NCBI RefSeq assembly: GCF_013874595.1 | Contig: NZ_CP059431.1 | Location: forward strand, 186,001 to 250,000 | Direction of reading: 5' to 3' | From: Flavobacterium sp. xlx-214 | GTDB taxonomy: Bacteria; Bacteroidota; Bacteroidia; Flavobacteriales; Flavobacteriaceae | Length of the DNA stretch: 64,000 nt | Shown: in pieces, positions 18,903 to 29,414 of the stretch | Layout of the letters: every line of letters begins with the position of its first letter | Numbering within the stretch: the stretch's first letter is position 1 | The notes under the pieces: generated by a model | What the model saw: the letters and a program-made list of their open reading frames with translations, nothing else | Told to the model about the DNA's origin: nothing | The model's database searches: none | Program-made: the position numbers and the translations under genes

Positions 18903-19508
18903 TTATTTGTTGTACAACTCTACGATTAACTGCTCTTTAATGTTTTCTGGAACTTGAAGTCTAGCAGGAACACTTACAAAAGTACCCTCTTTAGTTTCAT
19001 TGTTCCAAGTAATCCATTCGTAAACAGCGCTAAAATTAGATAGAGAACGATCGATAGCTTCTAAAGATTTAGATTTTTCACGAACAGCTACTTTATCACC
19101 AGCTTTCAAATGATATGAAGGAATATTAACAAGTTCACCGTTTACAGTGATATGTCTGTGAGAAACAATTTGACGTGCTGCACGACGAGAAGGAGCAATA
19201 CCCATTCTGAAAACAACATTGTCTAAACGAGCTTCACATAATTGAATTAAAACCTCACCAGTTACACCACGTGCAGCTGTTGCTTTTTTAAACAAGTTAC
19301 GGAATTGTTTTTCTAAAATACCATATGTATATTTAGCTTTTTGTTTCTCTAATAACTGAATTGCGTATTCAGATTTTTTACCTCTTTTTTTAGACAAACC
19401 ATGTTGCCCTGGAGGGTAATTTCTTTTTTCGAATGCTCTGTCTTCTCCGAAGATTGCTTCTCCGAATTTACGAGCGATTTTTGTTTGTGGACCAGTATAT
19501 CTTGCCAT
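18903..19508 (-). CDS. rpsD: 30S ribosomal protein S4
   Basis: A 201-residue primary 16S rRNA-binding protein that starts assembly of the 30S body. The S4 RNA-binding domain is clear ([32 protein letters not shown]). The N-terminal region lacks the Cys4 zinc motif, so it is the zinc-free form. In E. coli S4 represses the alpha operon; here an 86-base gap in front of the gene holds a terminator-like stem (19519-19577), a possible site of such control. Confidence 0.98.
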   Translation of the reverse strand: MARYTGPQTKIARKFGEAIFGEDRAFEKRNYPPGQHGLSKKRGKKSEYAIQLLEKQKAKYTYGILEKQFRNLFKKATAARGVTGEVLIQLCEARLDNVVFRMGIAPSRRAARQIVSHRHITVNGELVNIPSYHLKAGDKVAVREKSKSLEAIDRSLSNFSAVYEWITWNNETKEGTFVSVPARLQVPENIKEQLIVELYNK

Positions 19509-19518
19509 TTCTGAAAAT

Positions 19519-19577
19519 TAAAAAAGGTAGGGATTATGAATTCAGGTCTCATCCTCCGATAATCTTTCTCCTACCTT
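19519..19577 (-). promoter_or_regulatory. Terminator-like stem in the rpsK-rpsD gap, candidate S4 leader
   Basis: On the minus strand AAGGTAGG (19577-19570) can pair with CCTACCTT (19531-19524), closing a 38-base loop, and is followed by a T run (19525-19519). It lies 11 bases before the rpsD start. The loop can form a further small AGG/CCT stem. Control by S4 is inference from E. coli and B. subtilis. Confidence 0.5.
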
Positions 19578-19594
19578 AGGTTATACTATAAAAA

Positions 19595-19978
19595 TTAAAC
19601 TCTTCTTCTTTTTGGAGGACGACATCCATTGTGAGGAATTGGAGTAATATCGATAATTTCTGTAACTTCGATACCACTGTTGTGGATAGAACGAATCGCA
19701 GATTCTCTACCATTTCCTGGTCCTTTAACGTAAACTTTCACTTTTTTAAGTCCAGCTTCTAACGCTACTTTACCACAATCTTCTGCTGCCATTTGTGCTG
19801 CATAAGGAGTGTTTTTCTTAGAACCACGGAATCCCATTTTTCCTGCAGACGACCATGAAATAACTTCACCTTTTTTGTTTGTTAACGAAATGATGATGTT
19901 ATTAAACGTTGCGTTGATATGAGCTTCTCCAGTAGATTCAACTATAACTTTACGTTTTTTTGTACTTGCTTTAGCCAT
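19595..19978 (-). CDS. rpsK: 30S ribosomal protein S11
   Basis: A 127-residue protein of the 30S platform near the E site and the Shine-Dalgarno helix. Typical blocks: [41 protein letters not shown] and the basic C-terminus [13 protein letters not shown]. Eight bases after rpsM. Confidence 0.98.
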   Translation of the reverse strand: MAKASTKKRKVIVESTGEAHINATFNNIIISLTNKKGEVISWSSAGKMGFRGSKKNTPYAAQMAAEDCGKVALEAGLKKVKVYVKGPGNGRESAIRSIHNSGIEVTEIIDITPIPHNGCRPPKRRRV

Positions 19979-19986
19979 ACTACTTA

Positions 19987-20361
19987 TTATTTAGTTGCTT
20001 TTTTCTTGTTAGCAACAGTTTTTCTTTTACCTTTTCTTGTTCTAGAGTTGTTTTTTGTTCTTTGTCCTCTTAATGGAAGACCAGCTCTATGACGGATACC
20101 ACGTTGACATCCAATATCCATTAAACGTTTGATGTTTAAAGATACTTCTGAACGTAATTCACCTTCAATTTTGTAATGAGACATTGCCTCACGAATAGCT
20201 CCGATTTCATCATCGTTCCATTCAGAAACTTTTTTATCTTCATTAACATTAGCTGTTGCTAACACCTCTTTTGCTCTGCTTGAACCTACACCAAAAATGT
20301 AAGTTAAAGCAATAATTCCTCTTTTATTTTTAGGTATATCTACCCCTGCGATTCTTGCCAT
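19987..20361 (-). CDS. rpsM: 30S ribosomal protein S13
   Basis: A 124-residue protein of the 30S head that contacts the 50S subunit and P-site t[29 protein letters not shown] and the [19 protein letters not shown] basic tail are diagnostic. Two bases separate it from rpmJ. Confidence 0.98.
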   Translation of the reverse strand: MARIAGVDIPKNKRGIIALTYIFGVGSSRAKEVLATANVNEDKKVSEWNDDEIGAIREAMSHYKIEGELRSEVSLNIKRLMDIGCQRGIRHRAGLPLRGQRTKNNSRTRKGKRKTVANKKKATK

Positions 20362-20363
20362 AA

Positions 20364-20480
20364 TTATCCTTGTCTTTGTTTAAATCTAGGATTTTTTTTG
20401 TTAATAACGTATAATCTTCCTTTTCTACGTACAATTATGCACTCTGCACTTCTTTTTTTAACTGATGCTCTTACTTTCAT
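20364..20480 (-). CDS. rpmJ: 50S ribosomal protein L36 (zinc-free form)
   Basis: A 38-residue protein, found by reading the gap between infA and rpsM. It begins [19 protein letters not shown] and ends NPRFKQRQG. Zinc-binding L36 has three Cys and one His; here a single Cys remains, so this is the zinc-independent form, which avoids dependence on zinc supply. It has its usual place between infA (11-base gap) and rpsM (2-base gap). Confidence 0.96.
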
Positions 20481-20491
20481 ATTAATAGCCT

Positions 20492-20707
20492 TTAGTATCT
20501 ATATGTGATTCTTGCTTTAGACAAATCATAAGGGCTCATTTCTAGCTTCACTTTATCACCAGGTAATAATTTGATGTAATGCATACGCATTTTTCCAGAA
20601 ATATGAGCAATTACAATATGTCCATTTTCTAATTCTACTCGGAACATTGCATTTGATAATGCTTCAATGATTGCTCCGTCTTGTTCTATTGCTGACTGTT
20701 TTGCCAT
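20492..20707 (-). CDS. infA: Translation initiation factor IF-1
   Basis: A 71-residue OB-fold protein that occupies the 30S A site during initiation. [21 protein letters not shown] and [33 protein letters not shown] are diagnostic. Four bases after secY. Confidence 0.98.
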   Translation of the reverse strand: MAKQSAIEQDGAIIEALSNAMFRVELENGHIVIAHISGKMRMHYIKLLPGDKVKLEMSPYDLSKARITYRY

Positions 20708-20711
20708 ATAA

Positions 20712-22058
20712 TTAAGCGATTGCTTTTCTATTTTTACCGCTCTTCATTAAGCCGTCGTACTGTTTGTTTAATAAATAAGAGTTTACTTGTTGAATAGTAT
20801 CAATAGCAACACTTACTAAAATTAACAATGAAGTTCCACCGTAAAACATTGCCCAACCTTGTTGAATTTTTAATACTGATACAGCAATAGCAGGTAAAAC
20901 TGCAATAACTGCAAGGAATAAAGATCCTGGGAATGTAATTAATGACATTACACGATCTAAGAAGTTTGCAGTGTCTTGACCTGGTTTAATACCTGGTATA
21001 AAACCACCACTTCTCTTTAAATCATCTGCCATTTTATTGGTAGGTACTGTAATTGCGGTGTAAAAGTACGAAAAAATAATGATTAACAATGCAAAAAGTA
21101 AATTATACTCCAAACCAAATATATTACTAAACATTGTTGTAATATTTTGGGCACTGTCTGAAGAAGATAATCCAGCCACAACTGGTGGTATAAACATGAT
21201 AGCTTGTGCAAAAATGATTGGCATTACACCAGATGCATTTAATTTTAATGGAATCCATTGGCGGTTTCCTGAAACCGAAGCAGCATCGTACTCACCTGCA
21301 ACACTTCTACGAGCGTATTGTACTGCAATTTTGCGAACTGCCATGGTTAATAAAATACAAGCAATAATGATTAATAACCAAATAATTACCTCAATAACAA
21401 TCATCATTGGACCACCGTTACCAGCTACCATGCGTGATTGTGTTTCTTGCATGAAAGCCATTGGTAATTTTGCAATGATACCAACCATAATTAATAATGA
21501 AATACCATTACCAATTCCTTTATCAGTAATCTTTTCTCCTAACCACATTGCAAAAACTGTTCCTGTTGTTAAGATAAGTACTGAAGAGAACAAGAAAGAA
21601 AAAGAATTAAAACCTAATAAAAATGCATCAGGTGGTAATTGTTTGTACAAATTATAAATGTAACCTGGTCCTTGTACTAAGGTAATACCTATGGTTAACC
21701 ATCTTGTAATTTGGTTCATTTTCTTTCTACCACTTTCACCATCATTTTGAAGTTTCTGTAAGTAAGGTACTGCTATACCCATTAACTGAACTACAATAGA
21801 CGCAGAGATATAAGGCATGATACCTAATGCAAATACAGATGCTTGTGAAAAAGCTCCTCCTGTAAACACATTAATTAACCAGCCAATCCCTTGATCAGTT
21901 TGATCTGATAAAGCCTGTAATTTAGATGCGTCAATACCTGGTAAAGTTACTTGCGTACCAAAACGGTACACAAGCAACAAACCTAAAGTTATTAAGATTT
22001 TATTCTTAAGTTCTTCGATTTTCCAAATATTGGCAAATGTTTCAAAAAACTTCTTCAT
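20712..22058 (-). CDS. secY: Preprotein translocase subunit SecY
   Basis: A 448-residue inner-membrane channel protein with ten predicted membrane helices, the core of the Sec translocon with SecE and SecG. The plug-side N-terminus ([11 protein letters not shown]), the [10 protein letters not shown] block and the cytosolic loop [13 protein letters not shown] are present. It sits in the usual place after rplO. Confidence 0.98.
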   Translation of the reverse strand: MKKFFETFANIWKIEELKNKILITLGLLLVYRFGTQVTLPGIDASKLQALSDQTDQGIGWLINVFTGGAFSQASVFALGIMPYISASIVVQLMGIAVPYLQKLQNDGESGRKKMNQITRWLTIGITLVQGPGYIYNLYKQLPPDAFLLGFNSFSFLFSSVLILTTGTVFAMWLGEKITDKGIGNGISLLIMVGIIAKLPMAFMQETQSRMVAGNGGPMMIVIEVIIWLLIIIACILLTMAVRKIAVQYARRSVAGEYDAASVSGNRQWIPLKLNASGVMPIIFAQAIMFIPPVVAGLSSSDSAQNITTMFSNIFGLEYNLLFALLIIIFSYFYTAITVPTNKMADDLKRSGGFIPGIKPGQDTANFLDRVMSLITFPGSLFLAVIAVLPAIAVSVLKIQQGWAMFYGGTSLLILVSVAIDTIQQVNSYLLNKQYDGLMKSGKNRKAIA

Positions 22059-22076
22059 AACTAGTTAAAGATTTTC

Positions 22077-22529
22077 TTATAAAGTTACTGCCTCACCTCC
22101 AGCTGCTTCAATAGCGGCTTTTGCTGTTGCTGTAAATTTATGAGCGGTTACTGTTAATTTTGACTTAAGCTCGCCTCTACCCAAAATCTTTACTAAGCTA
22201 TTTTTAGAAATAATTCTATTTTCAACTAATGCATTAAAATCAACTGCATTAGTAATTGTTCCGTTATCTACTAAAGTTTGTAATGTATCTAAATTAATAC
22301 CTACATACTCTACTCTATTGATGTTTTTAAAACCAAATTTAGGAACACGTCTCTGTAATGGCATTTGACCACCTTCAAAACCAATTTTCTTAGAGTACCC
22401 TGAACGAGATTTAGCCCCTTTGTGTCCACGTGCAGCTGTACCGCCTTTACCTGAACCTTCTCCGCGACCAACTCTTTTATTTTGATTATGTACAGAACCG
22501 TTTGCTGGTTGTAAATTACTTAAATTCAT
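22077..22529 (-). CDS. rplO: 50S ribosomal protein L15
   Basis: A 150-residue late-assembly protein with a Gly/Arg/Lys-rich extended N-terminus (NKRVGRGEGSGKGGTAARGH) that penetrates 23S rRNA and a globular C-terminal part. Eleven bases after rpmD. Confidence 0.98.
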   Translation of the reverse strand: MNLSNLQPANGSVHNQNKRVGRGEGSGKGGTAARGHKGAKSRSGYSKKIGFEGGQMPLQRRVPKFGFKNINRVEYVGINLDTLQTLVDNGTITNAVDFNALVENRIISKNSLVKILGRGELKSKLTVTAHKFTATAKAAIEAAGGEAVTL

Positions 22530-22540
22530 ACTTCCTTAAA

Positions 22541-22723
22541 TTAATTAATTTCTTCTACAGAAACTAAATGTTGAACTTTTTTTACCATTCCTACGATAGT
22601 TGGTGTATTATCATGCTCAACAACTTGACCCATTTTACGAAGACCTAGAGCTGCAAGAGTTCTTTTTTGATCTTCTGGACAATTGATTTTGCTTCTAACT
22701 TGTTTTACTTTAATTTTTGACAT
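22541..22723 (-). CDS. rpmD: 50S ribosomal protein L30
   Basis: A 60-residue protein (MSKIKVKQVRSKINCPEDQK, then LGLRKMGQVVEH). The ATG at 22723 is chosen over a TTG nine bases upstream because it begins the conserved family N-terminus and leaves an 11-base gap after rpsE. Confidence 0.97.
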   Translation of the reverse strand: MSKIKVKQVRSKINCPEDQKRTLAALGLRKMGQVVEHDNTPTIVGMVKKVQHLVSVEEIN

Positions 22724-22734
22724 ACTACTCAAAA

Positions 22735-23259
22735 TTAAGATTTAAATACTTTCTCTAAAGAAATTCCTCTTTGTTTTGCAACAGTAACAGCACTTCTCAT
22801 ATTTAATAAAGCATCAAAAGTTGCTTTTACTACGTTATGAGGGTTAGAAGAACCTTGAGATTTAGATAATACATTGTGAATTCCTACTGACTCTAATACT
22901 GCACGTACAGAACCACCAGCAATAACCCCGGTACCAACAGATGCAGGCATTAAGAAAATGCGCGCTCCGCCAAATTTACCTTTTTGTTCATGAGGAATAG
23001 TTGTTCCAAATAAAGGGATACGAACTAAATTTTTCTTAGCATCCTCAACGGCTTTAGCAATTGCCTCAGAAACATCTTTCGATTTTCCTAAACCGTGACC
23101 TACCACACCATTCTCATCGCCTACTACAACTACAGCAGAAAAACCAAATGCTCTACCACCTTTAGTTACTTTAGTAACACGATTTACAGAAACCAAACGA
23201 TCTTTTAAATCAAGACCTGCTGGTTTCACATATTCTACGTTTTTATAATTTTGATACAT
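22735..23259 (-). CDS. rpsE: 30S ribosomal protein S5
   Basis: A 174-residue protein with the double-stranded-RNA-binding-like N-domain ([23 protein letters not shown]) and C-domain ([20 protein letters not shown]). It affects decoding accuracy and spectinomycin binding. Twelve bases after rplR. Confidence 0.98.
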   Translation of the reverse strand: MYQNYKNVEYVKPAGLDLKDRLVSVNRVTKVTKGGRAFGFSAVVVVGDENGVVGHGLGKSKDVSEAIAKAVEDAKKNLVRIPLFGTTIPHEQKGKFGGARIFLMPASVGTGVIAGGSVRAVLESVGIHNVLSKSQGSSNPHNVVKATFDALLNMRSAVTVAKQRGISLEKVFKS

Positions 23260-23271
23260 AGCTAACTACAA

Positions 23272-23619
23272 TTAGAATTTTAAACCTGCTTCTCTAGCTC
23301 CTTCGGCTAATGATTTAACACGACCGTGGTATAAGTTTCCACCTCTATCAAAAGAGATTGTCTCAACACCAGCTTTTAAAGCTTTTTCAGCAATTAGTTT
23401 TCCAACCGCCGCAGCTGTTTCAATTTTAGTTCCTTTAACGCCCGCTTCTCTTGATGAAGCAGCAGCTAAAGTTACACCGTTCACATCATCTATGATTTGT
23501 GCATAGATTTCTTTATTACTTCTATATACAGATAAACGTGGTGTAGCAGCTGTACCGCTAACTGTTTTTCTAATTCTGTATTGAATTCTTTGTCTTCTTT
23601 CAGATTTGTTTAATGACAT
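23272..23619 (-). CDS. rplR: 50S ribosomal protein L18
   Basis: A 115-residue 5S rRNA-binding protein of the central protuberance. [18 protein letters not shown] and the C-terminal [20 protein letters not shown] are diagnostic. Eleven bases after rplF. Confidence 0.98.
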   Translation of the reverse strand: MSLNKSERRQRIQYRIRKTVSGTAATPRLSVYRSNKEIYAQIIDDVNGVTLAAASSREAGVKGTKIETAAAVGKLIAEKALKAGVETISFDRGGNLYHGRVKSLAEGAREAGLKF

Positions 23620-23630
23620 GGCTTTACTTT

Positions 23631-24173
23631 TTAAGCTGATTTACCTGCTTTTCTTCTTAACTCTTCACCAACAAACTTAATACCTTTTCCTTTGTAAGGT
23701 TCTGGCTTACGGAAAGAACGAATCTTAGCCGCTACTTGTCCTAATAATTGCTTATCAGGTGAAGATAATTTAACGATAGGGTTTTTACCTTTTTCAGAAA
23801 CTGTTTCAACTTTAACTTCGTTAACAATATCTAAAACAATGTTATGAGAATAACCTAAAGCTAAATCAAGTTTTTGACCTTGATTTGAAGCACGGTATCC
23901 TACCCCTACCAATTCTAATTCTTTAGAGAATCCTTCAGATACACCAATAACCATGTTATTGATTAAACTTCTGTATAAACCGTGTTTTGCTCTTAAATCT
24001 TTTACATCAGATGAACGCTCAACGATTACTTGCCCGTCTTCTACTTTCACATCAATATCACTAATTTCTTGTGAAAGCTCTCCTAATTTTCCTTTAACTA
24101 CAATAACGTCAGATTTAACATCAACTGTTACACCTGCAGGAATTGTGATTGGATTTTTACCTATTCTTGACAT
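23631..24173 (-). CDS. rplF: 50S ribosomal protein L6
   Basis: A 180-residue protein of two duplicated domains near the factor-binding site. It begins [17 protein letters not shown] and ends with [19 protein letters not shown]. Eighteen bases after rpsH. Confidence 0.98.
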   Translation of the reverse strand: MSRIGKNPITIPAGVTVDVKSDVIVVKGKLGELSQEISDIDVKVEDGQVIVERSSDVKDLRAKHGLYRSLINNMVIGVSEGFSKELELVGVGYRASNQGQKLDLALGYSHNIVLDIVNEVKVETVSEKGKNPIVKLSSPDKQLLGQVAAKIRSFRKPEPYKGKGIKFVGEELRRKAGKSA

Positions 24174-24191
24174 ATTCGTTCGTCTTTTTAA

Positions 24192-24590
24192 TTAGTATAC
24201 GTAACAAACAACTTCGCCACCAACATTTAACTGTTTTGCTTTTTTACCTGTCATTAAACCTTTAGATGTTGAAACAATAGCAATACCTAAACCGTTTAAG
24301 ATACGTGGTAAATTAGCTGAAGAAGCGTATTTACGTAAACCTGGTTTACTAATTCTTTGGATATCTTTGATAACAGACTCTTTAGTGTCTTTATCATATT
24401 TTAAAGCAATTTTGATGGTACCTTGAACAGATGAATCATCAAATTTGTAGCTTAAAATATATCCTTGCTCGAATAAAATTTTTGTAATTTCTTTTTTGAA
24501 GTTAGAAGCTGGAATCTCAACAACTCTGTGGTTTGCGCGAGATGCATTTCTAATTCTTGTTAAGAAATCTGCAATAGGATCTGTATACAT
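24192..24590 (-). CDS. rpsH: 30S ribosomal protein S8
   Basis: A 132-residue primary 16S rRNA-binding protein. The start is set at 24590 because [16 protein letters not shown] is the conserved N-terminus; a longer reading frame from 24626 adds twelve unrelated residues. The start codon lies inside a 14-base palindrome (TATACATATGTATA, 24584-24597). In E. coli S8 represses the spc operon; here the 104-base gap in front of the gene carries a promoter and a hairpin (see those entries). Confidence 0.98.
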   Translation of the reverse strand: MYTDPIADFLTRIRNASRANHRVVEIPASNFKKEITKILFEQGYILSYKFDDSSVQGTIKIALKYDKDTKESVIKDIQRISKPGLRKYASSANLPRILNGLGIAIVSTSKGLMTGKKAKQLNVGGEVVCYVY

Positions 24591-24615
24591 ATGTATAAAA
24601 TTGCGATTACGGTTT

Positions 24616-24637
24616 TCAGGAAACACACGTTTCCTGA
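24616..24637 (-). promoter_or_regulatory. Stable hairpin in the rpsH leader
   Basis: TCAGGAAAC-GTGT-GTTTCCTGA on the minus strand: nine perfect base pairs with a four-base loop, 25 bases before the rpsH start and without a T run. It lies in the leader of the transcript predicted from the promoter at 24671-24701. A role in S8 feedback is a guess. Confidence 0.5.
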
Positions 24638-24670
24638 ACCTTTAATCAATTAAAATTATTTTTTAGTTTG

Positions 24671-24701
24671 CAAATGTAATCTTTTTTTGTGAGATTACCA
24701 A
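24671..24701 (-). promoter_or_regulatory. Internal promoter before rpsH
   Basis: On the minus strand TTG at 24701-24699 (inside the last codons of rpsN), 20 bases, then TACATTTG at 24678-24671: an exact -7 with ideal spacing. Expected start of transcription is near 24664, giving a leader of about 74 bases before rpsH. Confidence 0.6.
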
Positions 24702-24964
24702 CTTGCTTTTTTAACGCCTGGGATTAACCCTTGGTTTGCCATTTCACGGAATGTTACACGTGAAATACCAAATTGACGCATATAACCTCTTGGGCGACCA
24801 GTTAATTTACAACGGTTGTGTAAACGCACTGGTGACGCGTTTGCAGGTAACTTTTGTAATGCTTCATAATCTCCAGCTTCTTTTAAAGCTTGACGTTTTG
24901 CAGCGTATTTAGCTACCAAAGCTTCTCTTTTCGCCTCACGGGCTTTCATTGATTCTTTAGCCAT
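24695..24964 (-). CDS. rpsN: 30S ribosomal protein S14 (zinc-free form)
   Basis: An 89-residue protein. The length and the block [25 protein letters not shown] identify the long, zinc-independent S14; the short form has two CxxC pairs that are missing here. Three bases after rplE. Confidence 0.98.
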   Translation of the reverse strand: MAKESMKAREAKREALVAKYAAKRQALKEAGDYEALQKLPANASPVRLHNRCKLTGRPRGYMRQFGISRVTFREMANQGLIPGVKKASW

Positions 24965-24967
24965 TCC

Positions 24968-25519
24968 TTAGTTCTTTTTAAAAGGTACTCCTAATTCTGC
25001 AAGTAACGATTTAGCTTCAGCATCTGTATTAGCAGATGTTACAAAAGTAATATCAAAACCAGCAATTTTGTTCACTTTATCAATATCAATTTCTGGGAAA
25101 ATGATTTGCTCAACTACACCTAAGTTGTAATTTCCTCTACCATCAAATCCGTTAGATTTAATACCAGCAAAATCACGTACACGTGGTAAAGCAGAAGTAA
25201 CTAAACGGTCTAAGAATTCATACATTCTTTCTCCACGTAAAGTAACTTTAGCACCAATTGGCATACCTTTTCTCAATTTAAAAGAAGCAACGTCTTTTTT
25301 AGAGATAGTAGAAACCGCTTTTTGTCCTGTAATCTTAGTTAATTCTTCAACTGCGTGGTCAACTAATTTTTTATCAGAAACAGCAGCACCTACACCACGG
25401 CTTACAACAATTTTTTCAAGTTTAGGAACTTGCATTACATTCTTGTAACCGAATTCTTCAGTAAGAGCAGAGATTACTCTGTCCTTATATTCTTGTTTAA
25501 GTCTTGGGATATAAGTCAT
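24968..25519 (-). CDS. rplE: 50S ribosomal protein L5
   Basis: A 183-residue 5S rRNA-binding protein that also contacts P-site t[40 protein letters not shown] and [19 protein letters not shown] are diagnostic. Two bases after rplX. Confidence 0.98.
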   Translation of the reverse strand: MTYIPRLKQEYKDRVISALTEEFGYKNVMQVPKLEKIVVSRGVGAAVSDKKLVDHAVEELTKITGQKAVSTISKKDVASFKLRKGMPIGAKVTLRGERMYEFLDRLVTSALPRVRDFAGIKSNGFDGRGNYNLGVVEQIIFPEIDIDKVNKIAGFDITFVTSANTDAEAKSLLAELGVPFKKN

Positions 25520-25521
25520 GA

Positions 25522-25836
25522 CTATAATGCTTGATTAGATTTTTTAGAAATACGTACTTTCTTATCTCCTTCTACTTTGTAAGCAACTTTAGTAACTCCG
25601 TTTGATTTTGGATCTACTAATTGAATGTTAGAGATATGAATAGCAGCTTCCTTTTTTAAAATTCCACCTTGAGGATTTGTAGCACTAGGTTTAACATGTT
25701 TAGAAACCATGTTTACACCTTCAACAATTGCTTTGTTTTTTTCGCGGAAAACGCGTAAAACTTTTCCTTCAGATCCTTTATGATCTCCAGCAATAACGCG
25801 TACGTTATCACCTGTTTTTATTTTTAGCTTTGTCAT
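25522..25836 (-). CDS. rplX: 50S ribosomal protein L24
   Basis: A 104-residue assembly-initiator protein with an N-terminal KOW motif ([20 protein letters not shown]) and [14 protein letters not shown]. Twelve bases after rplN. Confidence 0.98.
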   Translation of the reverse strand: MTKLKIKTGDNVRVIAGDHKGSEGKVLRVFREKNKAIVEGVNMVSKHVKPSATNPQGGILKKEAAIHISNIQLVDPKSNGVTKVAYKVEGDKKVRISKKSNQAL

Positions 25837-25848
25837 TCTTTGAACGAA

Positions 25849-26217
25849 TTAAAGCACTTCTGGTGCTAATGATACAATTTTCATGAATTGTTTTTCACGA
25901 AGTTCTCTTGCAACAGGACCAAAAACACGTGTACCTCTCATTTCACCTGCAGCGTTTAATAAAACACATGCATTGTCATCGAAACGGATATAAGAACCAT
26001 CAGCTCTTCTCACTTCTTTTTTGGTACGTACAACTACCGCAGTAGAAACAGCTCCTTTTTTAACGTTTCCGTTAGGAGTAGCTTCTTTAATTGATACTAC
26101 GATTTTATCTCCAACAGAGGCATAACGACGTTTCGTTCCTCCTAAAACACGAATAGTTAAAACTTCTTTAGCTCCCGTGTTATCTGCTACTTTTAATCTA
26201 GATTCTTGTTGTACCAT
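25849..26217 (-). CDS. rplN: 50S ribosomal protein L14
   Basis: A 122-residue barrel protein at the subunit interface (bridge B8). [19 protein letters not shown] and the ending [16 protein letters not shown] are diagnostic. Two bases after rpsQ. Confidence 0.98.
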   Translation of the reverse strand: MVQQESRLKVADNTGAKEVLTIRVLGGTKRRYASVGDKIVVSIKEATPNGNVKKGAVSTAVVVRTKKEVRRADGSYIRFDDNACVLLNAAGEMRGTRVFGPVARELREKQFMKIVSLAPEVL

Positions 26218-26219
26218 AA

Positions 26220-26477
26220 TTATTTCGCTCTTTCAATGATTTCAACTAATCTCCAACATTTGTTTTTAGATAATGGACGTGTTTCCATTATTCTAACTGT
26301 GTCACCAATGTTACAGTCGTTTGTTTCGTCGTGTGCAACGTATTTCTTAGTTTTTAACACGAACTTTCCGTATAATGGGTGTTTTACTCGTTTTGTTTCA
26401 GACACAACAATAGACTTAGTCATTTTGTTGCTAGTAACTACACCGATTCTTTCTTTTCTTAAATTTCTTTTTTCCAT
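26220..26477 (-). CDS. rpsQ: 30S ribosomal protein S17
   Basis: An 85-residue OB-fold primary binding protein: [20 protein letters not shown] and [23 protein letters not shown]. Seventeen bases after rpmC. Confidence 0.98.
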   Translation of the reverse strand: MEKRNLRKERIGVVTSNKMTKSIVVSETKRVKHPLYGKFVLKTKKYVAHDETNDCNIGDTVRIMETRPLSKNKCWRLVEIIERAK

Positions 26478-26494
26478 CTTTCAGCAGAATACAA

Positions 26495-26686
26495 TTATTG
26501 TAAGTCGGTTTTGCTTAATGCAGTTTTCACTCTTGCAATAGCTCTTCTTACAGTTCTTAATTGTAATGGGTTTGCAATTGGTGAAATAGCGTGTGCGTTT
26601 CTTAACTCAGCATATTGGTTTGTTAACTCATTAAGTTTAACTTCTAACTCAGCTGCAGATAGATTATTTATTTCTTGTTTCTTCAT
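26495..26686 (-). CDS. rpmC: 50S ribosomal protein L29
   Basis: A 63-residue two-helix protein beside the exit tunnel, where chaperones and SRP dock: INNLSAAELEVKLNELTNQY and the basic RTVRRAIARVKTALS. Twelve bases after rplP. Confidence 0.98.
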   Translation of the reverse strand: MKKQEINNLSAAELEVKLNELTNQYAELRNAHAISPIANPLQLRTVRRAIARVKTALSKTDLQ

Positions 26687-26698
26687 AATGATCTAAAA

Positions 26699-27118
26699 TT
26701 AAGCTTCGAAATCTCTAGCAATGATAAACTTAGTTTTTACAGGTAATTTTTGAGCAGCTAAACGTAATGCTTCTTTAGCAACTGCTAATGGCACACCACC
26801 TACTTCAAACATAATTTTTCCTGGTTTAACAACAGCAGCCCAGTATTCAACTGCACCTTTACCTTTACCCATACGTACTTCAAGTGGTTTTTTAGTAATA
26901 GGTTTATCTGGGAAGATTTTAATCCATAATTGTCCTTCACGTTTCATGAAACGAGTTGCAGCGATACGTGCAGCTTCGATTTGACGAGAAGTAATGAATG
27001 AGTAATCTAAAGATTTAACCCCAAACATACCGTTAGAAAGTTCGTGACCTCTTTGAGACACTCCCTTCATTTTACCTTTCTGTACCTTACGGTACTTTGT
27101 TCTTTTAGGCTGTAACAT
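26699..27118 (-). CDS. rplP: 50S ribosomal protein L16
   Basis: A 139-residue protein near the A-site tRNA elbow. [19 protein letters not shown] and the [19 protein letters not shown] loop are diagnostic. Seventeen bases after rpsC. Confidence 0.98.
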   Translation of the reverse strand: MLQPKRTKYRKVQKGKMKGVSQRGHELSNGMFGVKSLDYSFITSRQIEAARIAATRFMKREGQLWIKIFPDKPITKKPLEVRMGKGKGAVEYWAAVVKPGKIMFEVGGVPLAVAKEALRLAAQKLPVKTKFIIARDFEA

Positions 27119-27135
27119 TTTTCGTTAGTTTTAAA

Positions 27136-27867
27136 TTACTTTCTTTTGTTGCGTTGGTTTGGTCTTCCATTTGGTTTTCCAGATCCTGCTGGTTTAGACG
27201 ATTTTTGTTTGTCCATACCTGCTAACGGAGAAAGATCTCTTTTACCATAAACCTCACCTTTCATGATCCATACTTTAATACCCATTCTACCGTAAGTAGT
27301 ATGCGCTTCAGCTAAAGCATAGTCAATATCAGCACGGAAAGTAGAAAGAGGAATACGACCTTCTTTGAAGTTTTCTGAACGTGCCATTTCAGCACCATTC
27401 AAACGACCTGAAATTTGCACTTTCATACCTTCAGCGTTCATTCTTATTGCCGCAGCAATAGCCATTTTAATAGCTCTACGGTAAGAAATACGGCTTTCAA
27501 TTTGACGTGCGATGCTTGTTGCAGCCAAATAAGCATCTAATTCTGGTCTTTTAATTTCAAAGATGTTAATTTGCACCTCTTTGTTAGTGATTTTCTTAAG
27601 TTCTTCTTTCAACTTGTCTACCTCTTGACCTCCTTTTCCGATGATAATTCCCGGACGAGCAGTAGTGATAGTAACGGTTACAAGTTTTAAAGTTCTCTCG
27701 ATAATGATTTTAGATACACTAGCTTTTGCTAAACGAGCATGGATATACTTTCTGATTTTAGCATCTTCAGCAAGTTTATCTCCATAGTCATTTCCACCGT
27801 ACCAGTTAGAGTCCCATCCTCTGATGATCCCAAGGCGATTTCCGATTGGATTAGTCTTTTGTCCCAT
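27136..27867 (-). CDS. rpsC: 30S ribosomal protein S3
   Basis: A 243-residue protein at the mRNA entry site with an N-terminal KH domain ([20 protein letters not shown]) and the C-domain ([22 protein letters not shown]). The last 30 residues are a Lys/Ser/Asn-rich tail. Eight bases after rplV. Confidence 0.98.
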   Translation of the reverse strand: MGQKTNPIGNRLGIIRGWDSNWYGGNDYGDKLAEDAKIRKYIHARLAKASVSKIIIERTLKLVTVTITTARPGIIIGKGGQEVDKLKEELKKITNKEVQINIFEIKRPELDAYLAATSIARQIESRISYRRAIKMAIAAAIRMNAEGMKVQISGRLNGAEMARSENFKEGRIPLSTFRADIDYALAEAHTTYGRMGIKVWIMKGEVYGKRDLSPLAGMDKQKSSKPAGSGKPNGRPNQRNKRK

Positions 27868-27875
27868 ACTGTTTA

Positions 27876-28286
27876 TTAATTGCTTTGTGTGTTATTGTTT
27901 GATCCTAATACGATTGTTACGTGATTAGAACGTTTTCTAATTCTGTGCGCGCGACCTTGTGGTGCAGGACGTAATCTTTTTAACATCATACCACCGTCTA
28001 CACGGATTTCTTTAACAAATAATTCTGCTTCTTCCATGTTTGCATCAGCATTTTTAGCTTGCCAGTTAGCAATAGCTGATAACAATAATTTTTCAATTTT
28101 TCCTGAAGCTTCCTTAGTATTAAATTTTAATATATTAAGAGCATTCTCAACTTTCTGTCCTCTTACTAAATCTGCAACTAAACGCATTTTACGAGGTGAA
28201 GTTGGGCAATTGTTTAGCTTAGCGAAAGCAATACTTTTGTTTGCTTCTTTAATTTGCTCGGCTCTTTCTCTTTTACGAACTCCCAT
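27876..28286 (-). CDS. rplV: 50S ribosomal protein L22
   Basis: A 136-residue protein whose hairpin lines the exit tunnel. [21 protein letters not shown] and [22 protein letters not shown] are diagnostic. Nine bases after rpsS. Confidence 0.98.
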   Translation of the reverse strand: MGVRKRERAEQIKEANKSIAFAKLNNCPTSPRKMRLVADLVRGQKVENALNILKFNTKEASGKIEKLLLSAIANWQAKNADANMEEAELFVKEIRVDGGMMLKRLRPAPQGRAHRIRKRSNHVTIVLGSNNNTQSN

Positions 28287-28295
28287 AGCTTCTTA

Positions 28296-28574
28296 TTATT
28301 TTTTACCTTTATTTTTTGCACCTGCGTGTCCACGGAATGAACGTGTTGGTGAAAACTCTCCTAATTTATGTCCTACCATGTTTTCTGTTACGTAAACTGG
28401 TACAAATTGACGACCATTGTGTACTGCGATTGTTTGTCCTACGAAATCTGGAGTAATCATAGATGCTCTAGACCAAGTTTTAACAACTGCTTTGTTACCA
28501 TTTTCTGCGTTCGCTGCAACTTTTTTCTCAAGTTTAAAGTGAACATAAGGTCCTTTTTTTAATGAACGTGCCAT
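28296..28574 (-). CDS. rpsS: 30S ribosomal protein S19
   Basis: A 92-residue protein of the 30S head: [19 protein letters not shown] and [21 protein letters not shown]. Ten bases after rplB. Confidence 0.98.
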   Translation of the reverse strand: MARSLKKGPYVHFKLEKKVAANAENGNKAVVKTWSRASMITPDFVGQTIAVHNGRQFVPVYVTENMVGHKLGEFSPTRSFRGHAGAKNKGKK

Positions 28575-28584
28575 ACTTTTCTAA

Positions 28585-29409
28585 TTATTTCTTTCTACGT
28601 TCTACAATATACTTACTACTTGCTTTTACTCTAGAACGAGTTCTGTAACCTTTTGCTGGTAAACCTTTTCTAGAACGTGGGTGACCTCCTGAAGAGCGTC
28701 CTTCACCACCTCCCATTGGGTGATCAACTGGGTTCATTGCTACTGGTCTAGTGCGTGGTCTTCTACCTAACCAACGAGATCTACCTGCTTTACCTGAAAC
28801 GATTAATTGGTGATCTGAGTTAGATACTGCTCCAATTGTAGCCATACATGTTAATAAGATTAAACGAATCTCACCTGATGGCATTTTGATTGTAGCATAT
28901 TTTCCGTCACGAGCAACTAATTGCGCGAAAGTACCTGCAGAACGTGCGATAACAGCACCTTGACCTGGACGTAACTCGATACAAGAAATAATTGTACCAA
29001 GAGGAATGTTTGCTAAAGGCATTGCGTTACCAACTTCTGGAGCTGCTTCTGGACCAGAAACTACTTTCTGACCAACTTGCAATCCTGCTGGAGCAATGAT
29101 ATAAGTTTTAGCTCCATCCGCATAAGCTAATAATGAAATAAAAGCTGAACGGTTTGGATCGTACTCAATTGTTTTAACTATTGCAGGAACACCTACTTTA
29201 GTTCTTTTAAAATCGATAATACGATATTGTTGTTTATGACCACCACCAATATAACGCATGGTCATTTTTCCTTGACTATTTCTACCTCCAGAGTTTTTTT
29301 TCGGTGCTAATAATGAACGCTCCGGCTTATCAGTTGTAATAGCGTCAAAACTATTCACAACTCTAAAACGCTGACCTGGGGTAATAGGTTTTAATTTTCT
29401 AACTGACAT
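28585..29409 (-). CDS. rplB: 50S ribosomal protein L2
   Basis: A 274-residue protein close to the peptidyl-transferase centre. The essential C-terminal block with the conserved His ([19 protein letters not shown]) is intact. Five bases after rplW. Confidence 0.98.
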   Translation of the reverse strand: MSVRKLKPITPGQRFRVVNSFDAITTDKPERSLLAPKKNSGGRNSQGKMTMRYIGGGHKQQYRIIDFKRTKVGVPAIVKTIEYDPNRSAFISLLAYADGAKTYIIAPAGLQVGQKVVSGPEAAPEVGNAMPLANIPLGTIISCIELRPGQGAVIARSAGTFAQLVARDGKYATIKMPSGEIRLILLTCMATIGAVSNSDHQLIVSGKAGRSRWLGRRPRTRPVAMNPVDHPMGGGEGRSSGGHPRSRKGLPAKGYRTRSRVKASSKYIVERRKK

Positions 29410-29414
29410 TGTTA

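Noticed and set aside
21079..21657. 192-codon plus-strand frame opposite secY
   Set aside because: Antisense shadow of a strongly conserved gene; no family resemblance or promoter.
24591..24626. Longer S8 start
   Set aside because: The extra twelve residues do not match S8; the conserved N-terminus begins at 24590.
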